Assembly (NCBI GenBank): GCA_019693395.1
Contig: JAAMXP010000491.1
Span: 1-52,782 of the forward strand
Length of the DNA: 52,782 bases
Direction of reading: 5' to 3'
Origin: Ettlia oleoabundans
Lineage: Eukaryota > Chlorophyta > Chlorophyceae > Chlamydomonadales
Numbering within the stretch: position 1 is the stretch's first letter; every line of letters begins with the position of its first letter. The notes beneath the pieces were generated by a model that saw only the letters and a program-made list of their open reading frames with translations, made no database searches and was not told the DNA's origin. A program made the position numbers and the translations under genes. Shown one piece after another: positions 44,725 through 52,782 of this stretch.

Positions 44725-45513
44725 CTATACCTCCATAGGGACCTGCAGTTTCTGTGCCGGCTGCTGCATCTCCATGTCGTCAGCTGGCGGCGGCACCAGC
44801 TGCATAGCTGCATCTATTCCTCGGTGCAACTGCTGAAAGTGTTGCTGCAGTTTTGCCGCCTCGGCGTCTGCTGCCGCCACGCTGCTCGCAACCTGCAGAC
44901 AAGCCAAATATGCAGATAAGCCACATGTGCCATACTGGGGCCCATATTCACCATGTGCGAGCAAAACAGGTGCAACATAGCAGCAGCACCAACAGCAGCC
45001 CGGCATAGAAAGGCAGTTGAGCAGTGTCAAAGGGAAACTACAAGTATTACCAACACCATAACCTCGTGAACCCACGTCACCCACCTCTGCATTTCTGCCT
45101 GCCACATCATTGAGCAGCGCATTACGCTTGAGCTCTGCCACCACCCCCAGCAAAGAGTGGCAGGCTTGCAGCATCTTCTCTGCAAACACCTCCATCAGCT
45201 CTCCCGGGACACGCGCCTGCACCACCAGATGGTGGGTGGGAGGGGCGGGGGGTGGGGAGGTGGGTGGCAGTAAGGCGGACCCTCCCATGCTGGTGCTGCA
45301 ACATGTCTACAGTTACGTAATGGCGTGTCCAGCGCATCCGCTGTGCTGTGGATGGCCGATTAGAACAGGGCGGCAGGAGGCTCTCCGCACCTGCTTGCCC
45401 GCCGCGTCGCCGGCCTCATCCGTCAGTCCAGCTGATCGCAGCAAGTTGGCAAAACTGTCCAGCAGCTGCTGATACTCGCTGCGGATGCGGTCTTTGAGCG
45501 AAGAAGTCGCCAT
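44725..45513 (-). CDS. MED22: Mediator complex subunit 22
   Basis: Three phase-0 exons: 45513-45391, 45216-45085 and 44892-44725, 140 residues, ending at TAG. The sequence is helical and coiled-coil-like: LKDRIRSEYQQLLDSFANLL, then ELMEVFAEKMLQACHSLLGV followed by VAELKRNALLNDVAGRNAEV, then SSVAAADAEAAKLQQHFQQL. The spacing of 'LK..I...Y..LLD.F..LL..A' and 'A..ML.A..SLL..V.ELK...LLND' is that of MED22 (SURF5). MED22 is a small head-module subunit of Mediator and links transcription factors to RNA polymerase II in the nucleus. The length fits the family. The ATG at 45513 opens the first conserved helix after only four residues. Confidence 0.85.
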
Positions 45514-45775
45514 GTGAAAACCGGGCGCCGCAGAAATGACTACGCAGTCAATTACAAGCTCGACAGCAATGAGTCACTGCCCAACGAACATGTGGTGCGC
45601 CGCTGCCACATGTACCGCCACCGCCGCACGCTGCCACTGCTGGACCGCAGGGTCTGTGGGCCTGAGCTACAACTGCATCTCCAACTCTCATGCTGAACAG
45701 CTGATGCACACTGTGGCTCACCAGGAACGATCCCAAGGCCAACAGTGCACTCCATTCGCCCATTCTAAGGTGGTC

Positions 45776-46185
45776 ATGTTGCCATGGCAGCGCCGCTTGT
45801 CCGCCCCAACTGCCTGCCCGATTTTGCGGATGCCCCACCAGATTCACACCCCAGCACCACCTCCTGGCTGCTACAGGCCCTCAGCGAGGCCCGCCGCTCC
45901 GACCGCAGCTCAGCTATGCGCAAGGCATATGCGGGTGCTGCCGCTGCCTTGCCAAGCCTGTGATTGATGTTGGTGTGGATTAGGACTTTACAGCAGAGTG
46001 TCACCCATAGTTGCACAGCCCATGCCTGCCAAGTGTTTTGCCTCTACCATACCTGATGTGACTGGTGCGAAACAGGCGCTGCACCTCGCCCAGCAGGTGC
46101 CAGCCAAACAGCACATCTTCCCGCTGCTGGGCCACTGCTTGGCGTGCACTTTCCTGCCGCTGCCACCCCTCCCGCCACTCCAGTG

Positions 46186-46228
<43 letters not shown>

Positions 46229-47048
46229 CTGCTGCTTCCAAGCTGCAGCTATCGTGGGAGAGAGCACTGCTGATGCTGCACACCGAGCCAAGCAAACCAC
46301 TCATCACTGAAGCCGTAGCTGCGTACAGCTTCCAGGTATGCTGCTACCGAGGCTGGCGGGAAGCTGGCTGCCTGCCTGACTGCCAATGCCTCTGCCCCAC
46401 TGCGCCGCACCGGCCTCTCAGCCTTAACATCCGCAGCTGCGGCATCCGCCTGTGCCTCAATGGCAGCTGCATCCCAGCGCAACGCCGATGTGTTGGGCCG
46501 TTTTTGGGGTCAAACGAGGCAATGCTGAGCAATGCCGGCTGGCGCAGCTGATCTTGGAACGCCGGCAGCGACACAAACAGCTCGTCGGCTGGGTGGTAGG
46601 CCAGGGAGCGGGAGTAGCAGTTCAAGTGCGATGTCAACCCGCACAACCTTGCATGATAGCGTGCCAATGCCTCAGCCTTAGACCGGTGCAGTGGGTGCCC
46701 CGCGTGTCATGCTGCCAACGCTGCTGCTGCTTCCGTTGACAGCTGTTCAGAAGTCTGCGCGACTGTCCTCAAGTGGGCTGCACGCTCAGCGGCAGCCGTA
46801 TCAGGCAGCAACGGCCGGGGAGGCGCCACACTGCGGCTTTTGCTGCCACGGATGCTGTGCCTGCTGACACTGCTGCTCAGCAGCAGCAGCAGGAGGGAAA
46901 GCTGCAGAATTGCAAGCGCCATGAACAGCAACAGCAGCATGAACAGCAGCATGAGCAGCAGATGTTCATGACGCTTTCGCTCCTGCAGCTGTCCCTTGCT
47001 GCTGTTGCTGTCGCTTCTGATTGCATTGCGGGGGCTGCTTTTCCCCAT
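45776..47048 (-). pseudogene. Unidentified Gln-/Ala-rich coding remnant or unresolved gene
   Basis: Several minus-strand pieces look like protein. A start MGKSSPRNAIRSD leads into a Leu-rich membrane-like segment near 46940. Then come EALARYHARLCGLTSHLNCY, YHPADELFVSLPAFQDQL and RWDAAAIEAQADAAAADVKA. Near 46300 lies AAYLEAVRSYGFSDEWFAWL. A polyglutamine tract leads into EWREGWQRQESARQAVAQQR. A terminal exon near 45960 (KAAAAPAYALRIAELRSERR) ends at TGA. The frames do not join cleanly: an in-frame TGA lies near 46710 and a one-base shift near 46490 with no splice site to explain it. It may be a broken gene, a gene with sequence errors, or a wrongly parsed one. Function unknown. Confidence 0.35.
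46197..46237. repeat. (CTG)n trinucleotide repeat
   Basis: About nine uninterrupted CTG units, then CTCTTG and three more. On the minus strand this encodes the polyglutamine tract of the unresolved gene. Confidence 0.9.
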
Positions 47049-47136
47049 TGACTGCTGCTGCTGCTTGTGATGGTGATGGTGATGGCAAGGGCTGTGGGGT
47101 CTGAGCAAGTCACCTGCATGCAGTTTGAGTGGGGGT

Positions 47137-47549
47137 TGAAGGTGGGTGGGGGGTCGGTGGGGGGCATCGATTATATGCTGCAGTATTCGCGCAGCCCCAT
47201 TGGGCCCTCCAACCCGTGCGGGCTGTAATACGATGGCTGCACCCCTAGGAGAAGCCTGGCGTCGCAGCGCCTCGCCTTCCCTGAGCGTAGCGGCTCACTT
47301 GAAAGCATCTGGCTCTGTGGACCACCCGCCGCAGCTGCTGACCTGCCGCCACTGTTGGAGGTTTCACACGTAGAGCGAAATGCTTTCAAGTAAGCCGCAA
47401 CGCTCAGGGAAGGCGAGGCGCCGCAACGCCAGGCTTCCCCTAGGGATGCACCCGTCCTATTACAGCCCGCACCAGTTAAAGGGCCCAGTGGGGCTGCGCA
47501 GAATACTGCAGTATATAAATGATGCACCCCACCCACCCACCCACCTTCA
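47137..47549. mobile_element. Foldback / MITE-like long inverted repeat
   Basis: The left arm (47137-47308) and the reverse complement of the right arm (47380-47549) match over about 170 bases with scattered differences, separated by a 71-base spacer. Shared blocks include CGCCTCGCCTTCCCTGAGCG, TGCAGTATTC, GCGGGCTGTAATA and CTTGAAAGCAT. The ends are G/T-rich (TGAAGGTGGGTGGG). No transposase is present. The structure fits a non-autonomous foldback element or a long hairpin transcript. I saw no convincing target-site duplication. Confidence 0.75.
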
Positions 47550-47699
47550 CCCCCTAGCTGCTGCTGCCTTCGCTGCCTCGCAGAATAAGTAAGAGCAGGT
47601 GTTGACAGCATGCTGCACTGAGTCCCGGAACACTGTGACATCCACCATACAAGTGGTGGCCTAGTTGCCCCACAGCGGCATGCCATGCCAGGCGACGCG

Positions 47700-48009
47700 A
47701 TTGCTGATATTCTGAGTGCCAGCTTCTTTCACTCCCTGCAGCCAGCTAAACAGGAGATGGCAGTTTGATTTGGTGAATAGTACTCAATCGTGATCATATT
47801 GCCCATGCACATTAGGTCCATAATGTAATGTTGATAACGATGCACATGCAAATAAGGCACACGGGGGACAGGCAGCGGGACTGCAAGGCGCGTGGCGCAA
47901 CACTTGGCAGGCAGGCAGGCAGGCAGGCTGGGGCCAAGGGTGCTTGGCAGGCAGCAGGTGCTATGGTGCCAGCAGGACCCACCGCCCTACACCCGCTACC
48001 TCACCGCCC
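47700..48009. other. No recognisable gene
   Basis: This gap contains a short (GGCA)4-5 run near 47909. Nothing else was recognised. Confidence 0.4.
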
Positions 48010-49850
48010 TCACTGGCAGTGCCAGCTGCCCCTGAAATTGGCGCTCATGACCCAGTCAAATATGTGGAGCAGGATCATGAAGTGCGAGGGACCGTTGCCA
48101 ATGCTCACGGACAGCGGGCTGCCCTGCGTCTCGCACAGGCGGAAGCCAAGCTGCAACAGGTGGCAGCTCATGGTCATGTTGCGCTGAACGCAGTTGTGCC
48201 CTGAGCCGTCTGCCTCCTTGCGCTTCCCACCGGTTCCAAGTGTGCGCTCTGCCTGGAAGCTGCGCCCTGGCTGGTACAGTGCACCATGCATGAGCTTGTT
48301 GGGCACCAAAAGGAACTAGCGGTCTCCGTTGCTGTCGCGGCTGTTTTGTACGACCGAGTCCAAAAGTTCCAGGTGTGGCCGCAGCAGCTCATGGTGACGA
48401 GGCACACCAATGTGCTGTATGACGTTGCGCCCACTGCTGCAGCCCAACTTCTTGCTGGGGTGCATGGCTGCCTCGGTGCAAATCAGATCCACCATCTGCT
48501 CGGTTGTGGGTGCATAACGCGGGTTGGCGACAACCGCCCTACAGCTGTTGAGGGGTGCCCAAGCACTGCCAAACTTGGTATAGCGCAGGCTGCTGCGCTC
48601 GCATGTCAACCCCAGCGTGGCGCCACCAGGGACAGACTAGGGCTTTGGTGTGGTGGCGGCTTGGTGAGCCGCCGCTGCCGCTGCTGCAGCCGCCACTGTC
48701 ACCGCTGCTGGCCCGCGAGATTGCCGAGCTGCTAGGACCGCCTGCACAAACTTACGCAGGGCCGTGTCTTCTCCTGCAAGCATTGTTTGAAAGCAGCGCA
48801 GCCACCAAAAGAAATTCGAATGCATTTAAAACTAACGAGCGGATTGAGTCACCGTCGTTTTTATAGGGCAGCATGACCAAAATAGAAGGGGGCATCCAAG
48901 GAAAGCAAAAACAAGCTGGGCACAGACAGTTGCCTGTTAAAACCTCACCCATCACGACATTGAGGCCCCCCTGCTCTGTCTCAAAGAGGCCGGGAGGGGT
49001 TGTGGCCGCGAGGGACGCTGCTGCGGCTGCCGCTGTCTTCAGTGTTAACGGCGTCGCGGCCCTTGTCAGCGCTATCCTCCATGTCGCTGTCACTGTCACC
49101 TGTCTTCATTGAAATCAGCCAAGGCGAGCAGCGGGGCAGTGGCCAGGCCGGTCAAACCATAGACTCCGACCCCTTCCCAGGCAGCGCGCCTGGCGGCTGC
49201 CTCGCCCGCCGGCGTGGACTGCGCACGCAGGGCTGCCCGTGCCTCAACCTTGACCCTCAAGGTGCTGGCTGCCAGCAGCTCTGTTCGGACGCCCGTCATT
49301 TGTTTCAGCATTACTCCCAGGCCAAACCAGTCGCAGACGGCCCTGCACAAGGCGAGCGATGATGCGGATTCAAGCGCTGGTTCAGCGGCACGGGGGCGCA
49401 GGCGGGCGCCGGCACCTACTTGAAGCCACCCCCTCTGGTTGCCGTTGCCAGCAGGTAACCTGCGCTGCTCAAACCTTCCAGTGCAGGCTCACCTGTTGGC
49501 TGTGGGTCCCTTGAGTGACTTGAGGAATCCTGGGAGGCTGCTGCACACGGGGCCCGTTGTTCGTGCGGCTGGCAGCTGTTTCAGGGCTGCAGTTGTTTCT
49601 AACGCTACTCGTGCAGCTGCCGCGGCCCGGGCCCCAGCTGCTGCCATCTTGGGACGGGTTAGCCGGGGCCGTCAGCTGCTGTGTTTGGTCAATTATCACA
49701 GAGGATGGGAAGAAATGACTCGGTCATCGCGCGTGCCAACCTTGGCAGCCCCAAGAAAGCAGTCCAGGGGTGCAGGACGCAGCTCTGTCATCACGTCCTT
49801 TAGAAAGGGCTGTGTAGAGACCCCAACCTTAGTGCCTCTACTGTGAAAGC
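48010..49850 (-). pseudogene. Unidentified coding remnant with in-frame stops
   Basis: Protein-like sequence spans this stretch. Upstream pieces are LGVMLKQMTGVRTELLAAST and EAAARRAAWEGVGVYGLTGL (about 49300-49130) and LFETEQGGLNVVM (about 48980). The last joins in phase to EDTALRKFVQAVLAARQ (48780 downward). That frame continues to about 48010 through two TAG codons, at about 48640 and 48316. Beyond the stops it still reads sensibly: YTKFGSAWAPLNSCRAVVA, EQMVDLICTEAAMHPSKKLG, then FLLVPNKLMHGALYQPGRSF and CVQRNMTMSCHLLQLGFRLC. I do not recognise the family. It may be a degraded gene, or a gene whose introns I have not placed. Confidence 0.35.
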
Positions 49851-52291
49851 TAACGTACATCACGAACGATAGAGGTGGGAGGCTGCTTGGAGGGTAAGCA
49901 GCAGCAAGGAGCAGCAAGTGGTAGGGACGGCACAAATGCCAACTCTGAGATCACAAGTTGGCCAACCCCAGGATGTCGACTGGGTGACCAAAACCACGTT
50001 AGAACACGTTTGTGCAGCATTTCATATACATCTCCATGCTCCTGATGGTGCCAGGATTCAAACAATCGAGTCAAACTACTAGACAGAGAAGGCTTACTTG
50101 GGGGCCGTTGGAGCGCCGCCCATTCGACGGTCAGATAGGTAAAATTGCATTGCTTAAGCCTTGACCCATGCAAGAACTAGTGACTATTAACACCGCAGTA
50201 GAAAGTTTGTGTCAGTTTAAACGAGTATAGAGTGAGAAACAAGCATCAAGGTAAATTCTACGTCGTCACGCGCGGCAACAATCCAAAGTTGTGTGCTGTT
50301 TGTATTCGCGATGTCAGGCGTGACATGGTATCAGGCTCAAGTAAACAAGCTTCATGTCATGCCATGTCAGGCGTGATATGGGCAAACAAGCATCTTGTCA
50401 CCTCCATGTCGACATAAGTCTATTTAACATGCACCATGTCAGCCCATGTCACAGCCGACATGCTGAGCATCAGTGTCTATGGCTTGTACACAGGGTCTCA
50501 TGGTTAAAGCTATTGCAGCTGTACCGCAGCGGCTCCTGTGGTTCTCAGTGAAACCAGGGTGGCATGAACTTAGACAATGCCGAAGTAGCGGGGAATTCAA
50601 CCATGGTGGACCCGCAACCTGGGCAATTAACCTGGCTGGCGGCGGCACATCCGTAGCAAGGAGGGGCATAACAGCCATCCAGCCAGAGCAATGCAGCCAC
50701 GCTGCTTTGGCGACACAATTGGGAGGATAGCATCTCCGATCAGACCTCTGAGATCAAGCAGACACCCCCTAAACGTGCGTACTGCTATGGGCTGCCGCCC
50801 CTCCAGCTATGCTGACGGCATGCCGGGCATGCTGCGGCGGGGCCCGTTCATAGATCTCATGGACCCGGTGCGTGTGCAGTTAGCAGTTAATTCATTGCTC
50901 AACACGTTCCAATGTCAGTGCAACTTAACCGAGAGGCCGCCTTGCGCCTGCCATGGTGGGCAGTTGCCCGACGCGCCGGACGGCTGCGGCCGCACCCTCT
51001 CATGTTTAAAGGTGTTTTAGTGGTTTCAACGCTGTTCTGACGTTTGCGCCGGCGACAGGTGCAAGCCCACCAGCTTGCTAGGATGCTTAGGTGCGCTCGG
51101 TGGTGACGCGGGACCGTTGGCAGTTTATGGTGCATTAAACGGCGTATCATCGGCTTGCGGTGCTGCTTAGCGCCCGGAGCGTGGGCCAGTTCAAGCCGCC
51201 TCCAGCACGGCCGCCTGCGCCCCACCTCCTTTCCTGGGATGGGTTTGCAGGGCATGTTCGCGTCTGGACTACCTAATCCCGCTCTGATTGGCCACATGAG
51301 TCCTTTAAGCGTGGCAGGCAAGCAGTTTCGTCAACTTGTAGTGCTAGAGGTTCACGGCTGGGGCATATTGTGGCTGCGCGAGGGAAAAGGAAGTGTGCAA
51401 AGTCTGCCAACCCATGCTGCCGTGCATCATGCTTGTGCGGGTTGACATATATCTTTTCAAGCAGTTGTACAGAGGTGTGGCAAGCAATCTGCAATACATC
51501 TGCCTCTTGTTTGCAGCTTCCCTTGCTACAACCCTCTGGAGAAAGTTCAACCGCTCGCTTGGGCGTTGCACTTTCTGTTGGTGAGTGCCCCAGTGAGTGC
51601 CGCAGCACACAAGTCTCGCCGCTGGTTGTCCTGTTTAGGCCTTTGCATCACCGTGCATGAAAGGCAGTGGCAGACTGTGCCGGGAATGCTGCAACATAAT
51701 ACGGGCATTTGAGCTATGCGGTTTAAGTACATCGGTGAATCCTCATGTGGGCTGCTGCTCAACCCGTCCCTTCCCAGGTCAAGAGGATGGTGCCAACGTT
51801 CAAAACAAGCCGCCTGTCACCATACTGTCTGACAACAAGAGGTGGCTGTGGGCGCAAGTGGCCGAAAGAGCAAGGCCAGCCGTACCAAGCCAATGTTTAA
51901 CTGGAGCAGCAATTACGGCCGTCACTTAGCATCCGGCTGCTTCTTGGCATTGCTTTATTCCATTTTGGTATGTATGGTGACATTATGGTATGTATGGTGA
52001 TCTGTAGTGTCAAACCTCCTCTTATTGGCACAGCATACACACACACAGCACACAGGGAAGGTCAACCACAACGATCTTACAAACATGGTGTTGATATGCT
52101 CCCTGTCAACACCACGTGGACATGCAGCTTCCTGTATGGCCTGAAAAGGCTGCAACAAGCAGCCTGTTGACATGGCGGTGACAAGCTGCCCTGTCAGAGT
52201 CTTGAAGCACCTTGTCACATCCGGGTGCATACATGGGCACCATACGTTGGGATAGAAGTGTTTACCTACCACACCATCCTTTCCTCACCTA
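49851..52291. other. Gene-poor stretch
   Basis: No gene can be supported. A plus-strand frame at 51393-51584 (CKVCQPMLPC... with a hydrophobic NLQYICLLFAASLATTLW) ends near a GTGAG and might be an isolated exon. Imperfect direct repeats built on ATGTCAGGCGTGA(C/T)ATGG occur at 50310-50400. The motif ATGGTATGTATGGTGA is repeated at 51966-52002. Confidence 0.4.
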
Positions 52292-52413
52292 GATGGCGAT
52301 CAACTGCGACGGGTAAATGAAAACGACGTGCAGATGAAACTATAAGCAGTGCTGGTACATGAAATTCGACGTGGATGGCGATCAACTGCGACGGGTAAAT
52401 GAAAACGACGTGC
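52292..52413. repeat. 40-base direct repeat, two copies
   Basis: Copies at 52292-52331 and 52374-52413 appear identical (GATGGCGATCAACTGCGACG onward), 82 bases apart, just downstream of the tRNA gene. Confidence 0.9.
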
Positions 52414-52458
52414 TGAAACGGAGACAACACATATAAAGTTGTCAGAGGTACAAAACAT

Positions 52459-52554
52459 CTCACCACCTGGGTTCGAACCAGGGACCTAAGGATGACAGAT
52501 GTTTCAATTGTAAATATTACAGTCCTTCGCTCTTCCAAACTGAGCTATGGTGAG
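52459..52554 (-). tRNA. tRNA-Tyr(GUA) with intron
   Basis: On the minus strand a complete cloverleaf can be folded. The acceptor stem is CTCACCA/TGGTGAG (7 pairs), the D stem GCTC/GAGC, the anticodon stem AAGGA/TCCTT and the T arm CCTGG-TTCGAAC-CCAGG. The anticodon loop begins CTGTA, placing GTA at positions 34-36 after T33. An intron of about 23 bases follows position 37, as is usual for eukaryotic tRNA-Tyr. The D and anticodon arms and TCCTTAGGTC resemble plant tRNA-Tyr. The acceptor stem differs from the common plant CCGACCT. Confidence 0.85.
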
Positions 52555-52782
52555 CCAATTCGATACCAAATCGTGTTTCGCACCATACATATTGGTATCC
52601 ACAAGCACTCTCGTCCTCCCTCGGACCGGCGGCCCTGTAACTTCCCTCAGTCAGTCAGACCGGCCGCCAGTCAAACTCACTTTAAACTCACTTGTTTAAA
52701 AACAGGGTTTAAAAAAAGACTTCAAGACCGCCTTCTTCAAACCAGCCAGCAACCTCAGCCAGTCACCAGACGGCTCTCGTCC
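52555..52782. other. A+T-richer window end
   Basis: No gene was recognised. The segment contains short repeated CAGTCAG and TTTAAA motifs. It is the upstream flank of the tRNA gene. Confidence 0.3.

Noticed and set aside
45514..45967. Plus-strand genes beside MED22
   Set aside because: The frames begin at once in the MED22 5' leader, show no conserved motif and conflict with a more protein-like minus-strand exon at 45780-45970.
46700..46720. Selenocysteine at the in-frame TGA near 46710
   Set aside because: No selenoprotein family or SECIS-like hairpin was recognised, and a frameshift also disrupts the same region.
6780..48640. Nuclear reassignment of TAA or TAG to an amino acid
   Set aside because: Several frames are crossed by TAA or TAG, but the well-supported genes contain no internal stops and end naturally with TAA (SIMPL, His-rich), TAG (DUF1338, MED22) and TGA (p24, At5g03900-type). 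The standard code fits.

Overview
The window looks like nuclear DNA of a green alga, most likely a core chlorophyte. Almost every gene is cut into many short exons whose phases join cleanly. Several proteins match plant families: an At5g03900-type chloroplast protein, a FLO7/HglS-type DUF1338 enzyme, an At3g54460-type F-box/SNF2 protein and an ABP1-like cupin. One gene encodes a proline-rich cell-wall-type secreted protein, as expected for chlorophytes. All gene calls rest on reading frames, splice phases and remembered family features. No search was run.

Layout. 0.1-3.0 kb (-): an RNF10-like RING protein, cut by the window edge. 3.5-5.7 kb (+): a complete p24 (EMP24/GOLD) cargo receptor. 6.3-9.4 kb (-): a decayed ankyrin-repeat gene with F-box-like debris. 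10.0-11.4 kb (-): an auxin-binding-protein-1-like cupin with an in-frame stop near its C-terminus. 11.7-15.0 kb (+): a leucine-rich-repeat protein with an unrecognised C-terminal half. 15.7-17.7 kb (+): a secreted SIMPL-domain protein with two alternative, equal-length penultimate exons. 18.1-20.9 kb (-): a DUF1338 2-oxoadipate dioxygenase/decarboxylase homologue. 21.6-24.7 kb (-): the At5g03900-type plastid membrane protein. 25.9-37.1 kb (-): a very large F-box/CW/SNF2/RING protein. 38.6-42.9 kb (+): a secreted Pro-rich and His-rich protein whose repeats are each encoded by one exon of a tandem exon array. 44.7-45.5 kb (-): Mediator subunit 22. 45.8-49.9 kb: unresolved or broken coding sequence and a foldback element. 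49.9-52.8 kb: mostly without recognisable genes, ending in an intron-containing tRNA-Tyr.

The genes do not form one pathway. They cover the secretory system and extracellular matrix (p24, SIMPL, His-rich protein, ABP1-like), the plastid and amino-acid catabolism (At5g03900-type, DUF1338), and transcription or chromatin (MED22, SNF2, possibly RNF10). Two close head-to-head pairs share short promoter regions: RNF10/p24 and ABP1/LRR. The SIMPL and DUF1338 genes converge tail-to-tail.

The most unusual structures are the tandem histidine-rich exon array (40.5-42.9 kb), the mutually exclusive exon pair in the SIMPL gene (17.3-17.5 kb) and the repeated use of GC-AG introns (at least seven inferred).
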